The notes under the pieces are model-generated. The model saw only the letters and a list, made by a program, of their open reading frames with translations, was not told the DNA's origin and ran no database searches. From assembly GCF_003952365.1 (NCBI RefSeq), contig NZ_CP034443.1, positions 1,729,001-1,793,000 of the forward strand: a stretch of DNA of 64,000 nt, in the 5' to 3' direction. Positions within the stretch are counted from its first letter, which is position 1. Each line of letters opens with the position of its first letter. Position numbers and translations under genes: made by a program. The stretch is from Mesorhizobium sp. M9A.F.Ca.ET.002.03.1.2 (GTDB taxonomy: Bacteria > Pseudomonadota > Alphaproteobacteria > Rhizobiales > Rhizobiaceae). Shown piece by piece: positions 24,790 to 33,943 of the stretch.

Positions 24790-24964
24790 GCCGTCCTTGT
24801 CGAACGATTTGTGCTTGCGGGAGTCGCCTTCCGACTGGAGCCCGGTCGAAGGACACCGAGATGATGCCGGGCGCGCGACGCAGCAGCATGGCGGAACTCG
24901 CCGCCGCCACGGTCGAGGCCGACAAGGCGCTGGTATTCTGACAAACGCTGAGGAGGCTCCCGCA

Positions 24965-26083
24965 ATGGCGCCGATCTATCTGGACTACAACGCGAGTACG
25001 CCTATCGATCCGGCGGTGGCATTGGCGATGCGACCGTTTCTAGACGAGGCGTTCGGCAATCCGTCGAGCGCGCATTGGGCTAGCACGCCGGCGAAGACTG
25101 CACTTGAGCACGCCCGCGGGCAGATCGCGGCGCTGCTCGGCTGCGCGCCCGATGGGATCGTGTTCACGAGCGGCGGCAGCGAGGCCAACAACCTGGCGAT
25201 CAAGGGCACGTTCTTCGCGCTGAGGCACAAGGGCGAGCACATCGTCACCACCACGGTCGAGCATCCGGCGGTTCTCGCTCCTTGCCGTTTCCTCGAGCAG
25301 CTCGGCGCGGCAGTGACCTATGTGCCGGTCGACAGTACGGGCCGGGTCGATCCCGAGGATGTGCGCCGTGCCATCACGCCGGGCACCATCCTGATCAGCG
25401 TCATGCACGCCAACAATGAGGTTGGCACGATCCAGCTGATCGAGGAGCTCGGTGCACTTGCGCGGGAGCATGGGGTTCGATTTCACACCGACGCAGCGCA
25501 GTCGGCCGGCAAGATTGCAACCAAGGTCGACACGCTTGGCGTCGATTTGCTGACCATCGCCGGCCACAAGCTCTACGCGCCGAAGGGCGTCGGCGCGCTC
25601 TATGTCCGAGGCGGAGCCAGGCTCGAGCCGCTGATCCATGGCGCGGGGCACGAACATGGCCGGCGCGCTGGCACTGAGAGCGCCTTGCTCGCGGTCGGCC
25701 TCGGCGCCGCCTGTGCGCTCGCCAGCGACCTGGAGCCGATGGCGCGCGTCCACGCGTTGCGGGATCGCTTTTGGGACGCGCTGCAGGAAGGTTTCGGCGA
25801 CCGTATCGTGCTCAACGGGCACCCTCAGCATCGCCTTCCCAACACGCTCAGTGTTTCCTTCGTCGGCATGATCGGCGCCGAGCTGCTTTCGCGCCTCGAC
25901 GGCGTCGCGGCGTCGACCGGTTCGGCGTGTCACGCCGGCCGGGTCGAGCTCTCGCCGGTGCTCGCGGCCATGGACGTGCCCGAGAAGGTCGGCATGGGCG
26001 CCGTTCGCTTCAGTCTTGGTCGGGCCACGACCGAGACCGAAATCGACACCATCGTGGATCAGCTTCGAGCCGTCACGTCATAA
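24965..26083 (+). CDS. Cysteine desulfurase (NifS/IscS type)
   Basis: 372 residues from the ATG at 24965, with GAGGAGG upstream. PLP enzyme that removes sulfur from cysteine, leaving alanine and an enzyme persulfide. Key parts: IYLDYNASTPIDP start, SEANNLAIKG, the PLP His/Asp region FHTDAAQSAGK, the Schiff-base Lys in IAGHKLYAPKG, and the catalytic Cys in STGSACHAGRVE. No iscU, iscA, suf or nif genes are near, so it is not the housekeeping Fe-S operon. The neighbouring sulfur genes suggest a specialised role in persulfide metabolism. It overlaps secDF tail to tail by six bases. Confidence 0.92.
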   Translation: MAPIYLDYNASTPIDPAVALAMRPFLDEAFGNPSSAHWASTPAKTALEHARGQIAALLGCAPDGIVFTSGGSEANNLAIKGTFFALRHKGEHIVTTTVEHPAVLAPCRFLEQLGAAVTYVPVDSTGRVDPEDVRRAITPGTILISVMHANNEVGTIQLIEELGALAREHGVRFHTDAAQSAGKIATKVDTLGVDLLTIAGHKLYAPKGVGALYVRGGARLEPLIHGAGHEHGRRAGTESALLAVGLGAACALASDLEPMARVHALRDRFWDALQEGFGDRIVLNGHPQHRLPNTLSVSFVGMIGAELLSRLDGVAASTGSACHAGRVELSPVLAAMDVPEKVGMGAVRFSLGRATTETEIDTIVDQLRAVTS

Positions 26084-28633
26084 GGCCTGTCGCGCCGGCG
26101 GCTCTTTCGCCGCCGCGGCTTCCTCTGGACTGAGGGCGCCCGGCCGGAGCTTGAACAGGATCAGGAGCGGCCCGGCGACGAAGATGGAGGAATAGGTCCC
26201 GGCGAGGATGCCGAAGATCATCGCGATCGTGAAGGACTGGATGACCTCGCCGCCCCAGATCGAAAGCGCCGCCAGCGCAAACAGCGTGGTCACGCCGGTC
26301 AGGACCGTTCGCGCCAGCGTCTGGTTCATCGACAGATCGAGCAACTCGGCGATCGGCATCTTTTTGTAGCGGCGCAGATTCTCGCGGACCCGATCATAGA
26401 CAACAACCGTATCGTTGATGGAATAGCCAACGATAGTCAGGATCGCGGCTATCGAGGTCAAATTGAACTCTATGCCCGCGACGACGTAGAAGCCGACCAT
26501 CAGGATCACGTCGTGGAACGTCGAAATGATGGCGCCGAGCCCGAACTGCCACTCGAACCTGACCCAGATGTAGACGAGCATCGCCAGCAGCGAGGCGAGC
26601 ACGCCCATTGTGCCGTTGAACGCGAGTTCGGAGGACACCGTCGGACCGACAACCTCGATGCGGCGGAATTCGTAGTCGGTTTCGAGCGCGCTTCTCACTT
26701 TCTCAACGGCGGACTGTTCGGCAATGTCGCCGCCCCCCTGGGTGCCAATGCGAATCAGCACATCCCGGGTCGACCCGAACTCCTGCACCTGCACCTCACC
26801 CAGTTCGAGACCCGTCAGGCGCTCGCGGATGTCGCCGATGTCGGCCTGCTGACCCTTCGCCTGCACCTCGATGCTCGAGCCGCCGCGGAAGTCGATGCCG
26901 TAGTTCATGCCGACGGTGAAGAACGCCGCAGCCGAAGCGATCGACAACAACAAGGACAGCGTGAAGGCGTACTTTCGGAATGCCATGAATGGCACGCGCG
27001 TGTCGTCTGGCACCAAGCGCATAACGCCGCTGGGCATCGCTTTCGGCCGCTGCCGGCGAAGCCAGAATGCGACCAGCCAGCGCGTCAGGGTGAACGCCGT
27101 GAACACAGTGGTGACAATGCCGATGGCGAGGGTGACGGCAAACCCCTTGATCGGCCCTGAGCCGAGGAAGAACAGGATGACGGCGGCAATCAGCGTCGTC
27201 ACATTGGCGTCGACGACGGTCGCCAGCGCCTGTCTGAACCCGGAATCCATCGACTGCACGATCGAGCGCCCCTGGCGGCTCTCTTCGCGGACGCGCTCGA
27301 AGATGATGACGTTGGAATCGACCGCCATGCCCATCGTCAGCACGATGCCGGCGATGCCAGGCAGCGTCAGCGTCGCGCCGAGAACGGACAGGACGGCGAT
27401 GATCAGTGCGACGTTGGCCAGGAGCGCGATATTCGCGATCAGTCCCAGTCGCCCATAGGCGAACAGCATGAAGCCGACGACCAGGAACCCGGCGATGATT
27501 GACGCGAACTGGCCCGCCTCGATCGAATCGCTGCCGAGGCTCGGACCGACGGTGCGTTCCTCGACGATGGTGAGGTCGGCAGGCAGTGCGCCGGCGCGCA
27601 GCAGGACCGCAAGGTCGTTCGCGCTATCTACCGTGAAGCTGCCGGATATCTGCCCGGTGCCGCCCAGGATTGGTTCGCGGATCTGAGGCGCGGAGATCAC
27701 CTCGTCGTCGAGGATGATCGCGAACAGGCGCCCGACATTGGCCTGAGTAGCCTGACCGAAGCGGGTGGCGCCGCGGCTGTCGAAGCGAAACGAGACCACC
27801 GGCTCGTTGGTGCGCTGGTCGAAGGTTGCCTGCGCGTCGACGAGGTTTTCGCCGGAGACGATGATCCGGTTCTCGATCAGATGGGGAACCCGCGGCTCGT
27901 CCGTCGAATACAACACCGTCGAGCCAGCCGGCGGGCGGCCGGAGATCGCCTCCTCGACCGGAATCGACTGGTCGACCATCTGGAAGGTCAGCTTCGCGGT
28001 CTGTCCGAGAATATCCTTCAGCCGCTGCGGATCCTGCAGGCCCGGCACCTGGACCATGATGCGGTCCGATCCCTGGCGCTGGATGATCGGCTCGGTCGTG
28101 CCGAGCTCGTTCACGCGCCGGCTCACCACCTCGATCGATTGAGTCAGCGCCGCGGCGATCCGGTAGTCGATCCCGGCTTCGGTTAGCGTAAAACGCAGCA
28201 GGCCCGGTTCCGGCTCGGCCATCTCCATCTCGGTCACGGAGCCGCTCATGAAAAGGCCGGTCGAGATCGGCTGCGTCAATCTTTCGAGCGCACTCTTCGC
28301 AGCCTCGATCTGACCTTGGTCGCGAATGCGGACCTGGATGGAATTGGCGGTGCCGGTAAGTCCGGTATAGCCGATCTGGGCATCGCGCAGCGATGTGCGG
28401 ACCTCGTCGCGTGCCGATTCGAGGCGTTCGTTGGCGAGGTCCTGCCGATCGATCTGGAGCAGGATGTGCGAGCCGCCCTGCAGGTCCAGCCCCAGCGTCA
28501 GCTGCTGCTTTGGCAGCCAATTCGGCAGCGATGCCAGAGTGGAGGCGGGAACCAGGTTGGGGGCTGCGTAGAGGATACCGGCTAGGACCGTTAGCCAGAT
28601 GAGAATGGTCTTCCAGCGCGAAAAATGCAGCAT
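26078..28633 (-). CDS. secDF: Protein translocase SecDF fusion
   Basis: 851 residues. SecD and SecF are joined in one chain; they use the proton gradient to pull secreted proteins through SecYEG. The SecD part has the first membrane segment (about 7-25), periplasmic P1 domain ([13 protein letters not shown] motif), and membrane bundle with [23 protein letters not shown]; the SecF part repeats this with [13 protein letters not shown] and [17 protein letters not shown]. Both conserved Asp/Arg proton-path regions are present. No yajC is adjacent, so this is a stand-alone locus, possibly a second copy in the genome. Confidence 0.96.
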   Translation of the reverse strand: MLHFSRWKTILIWLTVLAGILYAAPNLVPASTLASLPNWLPKQQLTLGLDLQGGSHILLQIDRQDLANERLESARDEVRTSLRDAQIGYTGLTGTANSIQVRIRDQGQIEAAKSALERLTQPISTGLFMSGSVTEMEMAEPEPGLLRFTLTEAGIDYRIAAALTQSIEVVSRRVNELGTTEPIIQRQGSDRIMVQVPGLQDPQRLKDILGQTAKLTFQMVDQSIPVEEAISGRPPAGSTVLYSTDEPRVPHLIENRIIVSGENLVDAQATFDQRTNEPVVSFRFDSRGATRFGQATQANVGRLFAIILDDEVISAPQIREPILGGTGQISGSFTVDSANDLAVLLRAGALPADLTIVEERTVGPSLGSDSIEAGQFASIIAGFLVVGFMLFAYGRLGLIANIALLANVALIIAVLSVLGATLTLPGIAGIVLTMGMAVDSNVIIFERVREESRQGRSIVQSMDSGFRQALATVVDANVTTLIAAVILFFLGSGPIKGFAVTLAIGIVTTVFTAFTLTRWLVAFWLRRQRPKAMPSGVMRLVPDDTRVPFMAFRKYAFTLSLLLSIASAAAFFTVGMNYGIDFRGGSSIEVQAKGQQADIGDIRERLTGLELGEVQVQEFGSTRDVLIRIGTQGGGDIAEQSAVEKVRSALETDYEFRRIEVVGPTVSSELAFNGTMGVLASLLAMLVYIWVRFEWQFGLGAIISTFHDVILMVGFYVVAGIEFNLTSIAAILTIVGYSINDTVVVYDRVRENLRRYKKMPIAELLDLSMNQTLARTVLTGVTTLFALAALSIWGGEVIQSFTIAMIFGILAGTYSSIFVAGPLLILFKLRPGALSPEEAAAAKEPPARQAL

Positions 28634-28778
28634 CTTCTTGTCCGTTCAGCCCATATCGGGCGGAAACCGCCTCCGACAAGTGCTTTGGCGTTCCGATCGG
28701 CGAGCAACTCGACGAGAGCCCGAACGGAACGCGATGTGAAAGTTTTAGGAGTCGGGTGCCGCGGTCGCGCGGCCAAGA

Positions 28779-29222
28779 TCATGCCGTGAGAAGCGGAGGC
28801 GCGCGCGCATCGAAAGCGCGGATCGGCGGCAGTTTCGGCCGGTCTTCAGACCGTATACCAAACGATGCGGCTGACGCGATTTCGAGCGGCAGGCGTAAAT
28901 CCGGGATAATGCAAAAGGGTTTGCCGTTTCCCGCAATGGCAGGCGTTCCCGTCTTGAAGCGGGAAGTCTCTGCACCAACGTGGCGCGCAATGCCGCGAGC
29001 TATGATAGTCGGGTGTGTTACTGGCTCGGTCGCGCCGAGCCTCATTTGCCCCTTGGCAATATCCTGTGCGACCTGGTTGGCTGTTGCCGCAGGAATGGTC
29101 CAGATCAAAAAGAGCAATGAAGCGAGCAGCCGCAGGCCAGCACCCGCGCTGAGCAGAACACCGGGCCTCGTGCCAGCCTGTCTTCGGCCGCTTCGTCTCA
29201 TCTCACTGGTACGGCTCTTCAT
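28779..29222 (-). CDS. Hypothetical secreted protein
   Basis: 147 residues with a basic start and a hydrophobic stretch at about residues 30-48 (LLASLLFLIWTIPAATA), a plausible signal peptide. The remainder has no motif I recognise and is rich in Ala, Pro and Arg. A comparably long open frame exists on the other strand. Existence as a gene is uncertain; 28634-28778 shows nothing. Confidence 0.3.
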   Translation of the reverse strand: MKSRTSEMRRSGRRQAGTRPGVLLSAGAGLRLLASLLFLIWTIPAATANQVAQDIAKGQMRLGATEPVTHPTIIARGIARHVGAETSRFKTGTPAIAGNGKPFCIIPDLRLPLEIASAASFGIRSEDRPKLPPIRAFDARAPPLLTA

Positions 29223-29341
29223 TACACTGCGACTAAATACGCTTTCGCCTTCGTTGCCTCAGGAAGCGGCAGGCCGCCCTCTTAGTCTTTAGCTATAGCA
29301 CATGCATTGCGAATTGAAGCGCACCTTTCACGCATTCAAAG

Positions 29342-29602
29342 GGTAAGCGTGTTGGCCGGTCGATTGGCAGCCTGCCGCTTCTCGATCAATTGGACATAAC
29401 TCTGCAGGATGCCGCTCCAGCCAGCTGGATCGGACTTGCAGACCCGACCGACTCCTATCGCGGTCTCGCCGAGACCAAGGCCTACACGCTCGCCTTCTTC
29501 GATCGCTATCTGAAGGGAAAACCCGCGCCTCTGTCGGATGAGACGCCCGATCGGCGGCCAGACGTGCGGCTCGAAGAGCGGCGAGTTTCGCCGAGCGATT
29601 GA
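29342..29602 (+). pseudogene. Alpha/beta hydrolase C-terminal remnant
   Basis: In one plus-strand frame the sequence reads AETKAYTLAFFDRYLKGKPA followed by PLSDE, a pattern typical of the C-terminal helix of dienelactone-hydrolase or platelet-activating-factor acetylhydrolase-like enzymes. No start codon with a ribosome site and no catalytic residues precede it, so only the end of a gene remains. The assignment is by resemblance only. Confidence 0.4.
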
Positions 29603-29773
29603 CGGCCGAGGCTCCGATTCGAGCCCTCTGCACGGTCGTCTCGCCCGAGGCGCGCCCGGTCGCGCTACCACCCCGAGGCGACAGGCGGCCATGGCCGTTT
29701 GCCCAAACCGTTGTGGTATTTTTGTTACAAGCAGGCGCCGAAAGGCATCCGCTCCTTTCTTGCCTCCCCGCAA

Positions 29774-29787
29774 TTGATCCAGATCAA
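29774..29787. promoter_or_regulatory. Perfect FNR/FixK-type anaerobox
   Basis: TTGATCCAGATCAA matches the FNR/FixK consensus TTGAT-N4-ATCAA at every fixed position. It ends 65 bases before the ompW ATG, a distance compatible with an activator centred near -41. ompW is a known oxygen-responsive FNR target in enteric bacteria. Confidence 0.8.
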
Positions 29788-29852
29788 CCGGCGTCTCTCC
29801 GCCGGAACCATTGTTGCGCCGCAACATATTCGAGTCTCAAGGAGAGAACATC

Positions 29853-30524
29853 ATGGTGACAGACCGATTGGGCGTGGCCCGGGGGATTGCGGCGGCCGTC
29901 GCGCTTTTTCTGGCAGGACAGCAGGCCGTGGCGGCGGACCTCGAACCCGTGGACGTGGCGGCGCCGAAAAGCCCGTGGCAGGTCCGCCTGCGCGCTCTGG
30001 GCGTGCTCACGGAAGATTCGGGTTATGTCAACGGGATTCCCGGCTCGGATCTTTCTTATTCGGATACGGTGACACCCGAACTCGACATCTCCTACTACTT
30101 CACCGACAACCTCGCCGCCGAGCTCATTCTCGGCACCACCTATGCCAAAATCGATGGCGGAGGGACCATAGGCGGGCTGGGCGAGATCGGTAAGGTCTGG
30201 CTGCTGCCGCCGACGCTGACGCTGCAGTATCACTTCACCAATTTCGGCGCCTTCAAGCCGTATGTCGGCGCCGGCGCGACCTACACGATGTTCTACAGCC
30301 AGGATGCGACCAACGCCGACGCCATTGATGTCAAGGACACGTTCGGCGGGGCCCTGCAGGTCGGCTTCGACTATATGGTGGACGAGCACTGGGGCGTCAA
30401 TTTCGACGTGAAGAAGCTGTTTCTGGAGCCCAAATACGACGTCACGGTCGGCGGTGCGGAATTGACCGGCAAAGCCAAGCTCAACCCCTGGCTGATCGGC
30501 ACGGGCGTCACCTACCGCTTCTGA
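29853..30524 (+). CDS. ompW: OmpW family outer membrane protein
   Basis: 223 residues from the ATG at 29853 (AGGAGAG upstream). A signal peptide ends near AVAA (about residue 27). The mature part fits an eight-stranded barrel: WQVRLRALGV first strand, GIPGSDLSYSDTVTPELDISYYF, LPPTLTLQYHF, YVGAGATYTMF, and a terminal GVTYRF with the Phe needed for assembly. OmpW channels carry small hydrophobic solutes and respond to stress and oxygen. A perfect FNR/FixK box lies upstream and an intrinsic terminator downstream, so it is a single-gene unit. Confidence 0.95.
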   Translation: MVTDRLGVARGIAAAVALFLAGQQAVAADLEPVDVAAPKSPWQVRLRALGVLTEDSGYVNGIPGSDLSYSDTVTPELDISYYFTDNLAAELILGTTYAKIDGGGTIGGLGEIGKVWLLPPTLTLQYHFTNFGAFKPYVGAGATYTMFYSQDATNADAIDVKDTFGGALQVGFDYMVDEHWGVNFDVKKLFLEPKYDVTVGGAELTGKAKLNPWLIGTGVTYRF

Positions 30525-30567
30525 CGACGAGACGGCGGTCGTAGGCCGCCTTACCTGGAGGCAGGAG

Positions 30568-30597
30568 GGGCGCCTTATGCGCCCTTCTTCGTTTCTT
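30568..30597 (+). terminator. Intrinsic terminator of ompW
   Basis: GGGCGC/GCGCCC hairpin with a five-base loop (30568-30584) followed by a T-rich run, 43 bases after the ompW stop. Confidence 0.7.
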
Positions 30598-30609
30598 GCG
30601 CCGGCAGAA

Positions 30610-31686
30610 TCAGGCCAGTCGCGCAGCGCGGGCCAGCCCGTGCGCCACCAGCCGATCGATGATCTCGCAATAGCTGACGCCGCTTGCCGCCATCGCCTTG
30701 GAATACATGCTGATATCGGTGAACCCGGGAATGGTGTTGAGCTCGTTGATGAGAACGCGCATGTCCGGTGTGACGAAGAAATCAACGCGCGCCATGCCAT
30801 CGCAGCCGACCGCCCGGAAGGCCTTTGCCGCCATCGCGCGGAGACTGCCTTCGATCTCTTCCGGCAGCTGTGCCGGCACTTCCAGAGCCGCGCCGTTCTC
30901 GTCGATATATTTGGCGTCGTAGCTGTAGAAACCGTGGCTCTGTGCCGGTACGATCTCGCCGGGGCGGGAAACAAAGAGGCCGCCTTCCGTATCCTCCAGC
31001 ACGCTGCACTCGATCTCGCGGCCTCGAATGAATTCTTCGGCCAGCAGCTTGCGGTCGTGCCTGAAGCCTTCGGCAAGCGCTGCCTCGTAATCTTTTTCAG
31101 TCGAAACCTTACTGACGCCGACGGAGGAGCCCTGCCGGGCCGGCTTGAGGAAAAGCGGAAGCCCGAGCGCACCCTGCAGCTCCGCAAAGGCCGGTGCGAC
31201 GCCGTGATGGATCGTGACGGATCGCGCAACGGGCAGGCCCGCCTCGTTCAGCAGACGTTTGGCAGTGTCCTTGTCGAGTGCGGCTGCAGAACCGAGGATG
31301 CCGCAGCCGGCGAGCGGTACGCGCGCCACCTCCGCGAGACCCTGCACCGAGCCGTCCTCGCCATGGAGGCCGTGCAGCACCGGGAAGAGGATTCCAATCT
31401 TCGGCAATTCGTAGGGCGCGCCTTCGATCGGAACCGCCATCATCCGCCCCTGTCCGCCCGGCACGAGGCAGACTTCCGTGCCGCTCGAAGGTTTCGCCAG
31501 CGCGCCATCCTCGAAGCTGCTCAGCAGCCATTGTCCTTCGCGGGTGATGAAGACGGGAATGGCGACGTATTTCGCGGGATCCAGCGCACGCATGACATTG
31601 GTTGCCGAAAGCACCGAAACGTCATGCTCGGCGGAGCGTCCGCCAAAGAGCACGGCAATACGCAGTCTGTTCGAGGAAGCGGCCAT
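30610..31686 (-). CDS. ddl: D-alanine--D-alanine ligase
   Basis: 358 residues from the ATG at 31686 (GGAG eight bases upstream). ATP-grasp enzyme joining two D-Ala for peptidoglycan. Visible: AVLFGGRSAEHDVSVLSA, HGLHGEDGSVQGLAEV, KPARQGSSVGVSK (ATP-site Lys and Ser-Ser loop), omega-loop Tyr in SYDAKYI, and NELNTIPGFTDISMYSKA. The omega-loop Tyr-Asp-x-Lys-Tyr pattern is that of D-Ala-D-Ala rather than D-lactate ligases. It lies alone, outside a dcw cluster, so it may be a second ligase. Confidence 0.94.
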   Translation of the reverse strand: MAASSNRLRIAVLFGGRSAEHDVSVLSATNVMRALDPAKYVAIPVFITREGQWLLSSFEDGALAKPSSGTEVCLVPGGQGRMMAVPIEGAPYELPKIGILFPVLHGLHGEDGSVQGLAEVARVPLAGCGILGSAAALDKDTAKRLLNEAGLPVARSVTIHHGVAPAFAELQGALGLPLFLKPARQGSSVGVSKVSTEKDYEAALAEGFRHDRKLLAEEFIRGREIECSVLEDTEGGLFVSRPGEIVPAQSHGFYSYDAKYIDENGAALEVPAQLPEEIEGSLRAMAAKAFRAVGCDGMARVDFFVTPDMRVLINELNTIPGFTDISMYSKAMAASGVSYCEIIDRLVAHGLARAARLA

Positions 31687-31817
31687 GAAAAGCTCCAAAT
31701 GATCCGGTTTTGAGCGGCCGGGTAGCCGACGGCGATCCCGCCGGTGGTGATGATCTTCAGCCAAGTGCTACCACAGACGCTCAGGTCTCGACGCCGGATG
31801 CGCCAGAGTGGGTCGCT

Positions 31818-31850
31818 GTATACTCGTATACGAAATGGTTCAAGCCATTT
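31818..31850. promoter_or_regulatory. Palindromes upstream of ddl
   Basis: Two GTATAC hexamers two bases apart (31818-31831) are followed by AAATGG/CCATTT arms with a six-base loop (31833-31850). They lie about 130 bases before the ddl start and could be an operator or promoter structure. The rest of 31687-31973 shows nothing. Confidence 0.25.
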
Positions 31851-31973
31851 TGGCTAAGGGCAGGTCGATCCGCAGAGCGGGCACTGTGGGACGGTGAGCG
31901 TTAGGCTTCGCGGGCATGCCATCGGTGCCCCTTCGGTGTTCAGACGCCGGTTCTTCGCCTCGCTCGGCATCAC

Positions 31974-33104
31974 CTACACCGGAAGAATGACGTCCTCGAC
32001 AGGGCGGCGGAGCGATTTGGGCAACTCGGGCCCATAGCCGAACCTCATCACGAGATCCGGCCGGCGGCCGCCGATGCCGAGATAGCTGGCGAATTGCCCG
32101 CGCACGGCGGGAACCTCGACCGGTTGATTGATGAAGGCATGCCGCAGTTGGAGGGCCGTCGCCTGAAGGGCGAAGCGCTGGCAGCAACGACCGGCTTCGG
32201 CCCAAGAGGCCGGCTCATCCTTGTCGGAGACGAACACGGCAACACCGGCCGAACTCCTGAGCTGGTTCTCATACTTGCTGTTTTCACCGGCCTTCGTGAA
32301 CACCTGGCTGAAGATCAGGCGGCCGATCCAGCCCGGCAGGGCCGGATTGCCGGAGGATTTCGAAAACAGTCCATCTCGGGTCGAAAGGGCATCGCCATAG
32401 CTGAACCGAATCCACGATTTCAGTTCTTCCACGAACGCGGCATCGTCCATCTGCGCACTGTTGCCCGCGACGAGATAGGAGAGGATGTCCTCACGTTGCT
32501 GCCGCTCGGTGAAAAGCAGCATCCGCACGCCGTCACCATTGCCGGCGGCTTCCAGAAGCCGGAGATGCTCGGGCGAGACAGACCGGCCGTCATAGAGCGC
32601 GCGCGTCGATTGGCGATGCGGGATGGCGTCGAACAGGTCCGTCCGTTCGGGCGGCGCGGCCTCGAGATCGACCCGTATTCCGCGCGCGTCGGCGTCGTAG
32701 CTCGGAACCGCCCGAAGCCCGAATGCGCGAGCCGCTTGAACCATATTCTCGACGGCGCAGCCGAGGCTGGCGAACACATGGTGATTGTCGGGATCGACGG
32801 CGCGCAAGCCGCGCCCGGGATCGGGCAGCACGAGGATGGAGCGGTCCGAGAGCCGGAATTGCCAAGGCTGCGTGTTATGGCTGTTTGCCGCCAAGGTGGC
32901 GTAACGGACAAGTTCTTGTCGGGCCGACGACAACGGCAGATCGGTGCTGTCGCTATGGCGCCACGTGGCGTTGACAGCGTCCTCATAACCGGAAAGACCT
33001 CGGGCGTTCATCACCAGCGCGGTTGTGCCGCCAAGTGCGGCAAGCCCTCCTCCGATGGCTAGTGCGGCCAGGAACCCGCGACGGCTTTGATGGACCTCAG
33101 ACAT
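31974..33104 (-). CDS. Acg-like nitroreductase family protein, Tat-exported
   Basis: 376 residues. The start has a twin-arginine signal (SRRGFLAALAIGGGLAALGG). The rest resembles Acg-family nitroreductase-fold proteins, which have two half-domains and a lid: LAANSHNTQPWQF is the conserved FMN-region motif, HRQSTRALYDGR resembles the N-terminal box of nitroreductases, and RCCQRFALQATALQLRHAF the second half. In Mycobacterium, Acg is induced by hypoxia and NO and may sequester FMN rather than reduce substrates. A near-perfect FNR-type box lies 36 bases upstream. The catalytic role is unproven. Confidence 0.85.
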   Translation of the reverse strand: MSEVHQSRRGFLAALAIGGGLAALGGTTALVMNARGLSGYEDAVNATWRHSDSTDLPLSSARQELVRYATLAANSHNTQPWQFRLSDRSILVLPDPGRGLRAVDPDNHHVFASLGCAVENMVQAARAFGLRAVPSYDADARGIRVDLEAAPPERTDLFDAIPHRQSTRALYDGRSVSPEHLRLLEAAGNGDGVRMLLFTERQQREDILSYLVAGNSAQMDDAAFVEELKSWIRFSYGDALSTRDGLFSKSSGNPALPGWIGRLIFSQVFTKAGENSKYENQLRSSAGVAVFVSDKDEPASWAEAGRCCQRFALQATALQLRHAFINQPVEVPAVRGQFASYLGIGGRRPDLVMRFGYGPELPKSLRRPVEDVILPV

Positions 33105-33139
33105 GACAGGTGCGTATCACGGCTAGGATCAGCCCGGCT

Positions 33140-33153
33140 TTGATCTGAATCAT
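33140..33153. promoter_or_regulatory. Near-perfect FNR/FixK-type box
   Basis: TTGATCTGAATCAT differs from TTGAT-N4-ATCAA only at the last base. It lies between the divergent Acg-like gene (start at 33104) and the DUF6064 gene (start at 33263) and could serve either. Confidence 0.5.
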
Positions 33154-33262
33154 GCCGTCTTGTGGCCCGAACCGAACGCCGTTGGCGCTGTCGGTTGCGC
33201 CAGGTCAAAGCGCGGCCGCAACAGTTCTGATCTCTTGCGCTGGAAGCTGGGAGCCGTGGCTG

Positions 33263-33916
33263 ATGTTGCCGTTCACGCGCGAGCAATTCCTTGATGTCTT
33301 CGTCACGTACAATGATGCGATCTGGCCGCTGCAGATCGCAGCCTACCTGTTCGGCATTGTCGTCGTCGCCCTGTTGTTTCGACCCAGCCGTTCCCCTGAC
33401 CGGATCATCGCGGGCGTTCTCGCGGCGATGTGGGTTTGGACCGGGATTGTCTATCACGGGCTGTTCTTCGCGCCGATCAACACGGCGGCTTATCTCTTCG
33501 GTGTCCTGTTCCTGTTTCAGGGAGGGGTCCTGGCCTATGCCGGGATCCGGCACGACCGGCTCTTCGGCTTTCAGTCAGGACTGGCCGCGTGGGTGGGCGC
33601 CGCTTTCCTGTTTTACGCGGCCGTCCTCTATCCGTTGATCGGCATGGCGACGGGACACGCCTATCCCGAGATGCCGATGTTCGGCGTGACGCCGTGCCCG
33701 GTGACGATATTCACTTTCGGCATGCTCCTGCTGACCACGCAGCGCCTGCCCCGCTGGCTGCTGGTCATCCCCTTCGTCTGGTCGCTGATCGGCGGCAGCG
33801 CCGCCATCGCGCTTGGCGTAGCGCAGGATTGGCTGCTCCTCGCAAGCGGCTTTGTTGCCATCCCCCTGATAGTCCTTCGCGACCGGGGCACGGCGCATTT
33901 GCGCGGGACGGCATAG
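33263..33916 (+). CDS. DUF6064 family membrane protein
   Basis: 217 residues from the ATG at 33263. Six hydrophobic segments; the opening MLPFTREQFLDVFVTYNDAIWP and the later HAYPEMPMFGVTPCPVTIFTFG are the family's conserved stretches. Function unknown. It is divergent from the Acg-like gene, and the near-FNR box sits in their common region. A longer frame from 33152 adds unconserved sequence and is not used. Confidence 0.85.
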   Translation: MLPFTREQFLDVFVTYNDAIWPLQIAAYLFGIVVVALLFRPSRSPDRIIAGVLAAMWVWTGIVYHGLFFAPINTAAYLFGVLFLFQGGVLAYAGIRHDRLFGFQSGLAAWVGAAFLFYAAVLYPLIGMATGHAYPEMPMFGVTPCPVTIFTFGMLLLTTQRLPRWLLVIPFVWSLIGGSAAIALGVAQDWLLLASGFVAIPLIVLRDRGTAHLRGTA

Positions 33917-33943
33917 ATCGCTTACGTCGGCACAGAGGCAGGC

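Noticed and set aside
28756..29292. 178-codon plus-strand frame opposite the hypothetical secreted protein
   Set aside because: No motif or ribosome site; the minus-strand frame with a signal peptide is the better, though still weak, candidate.
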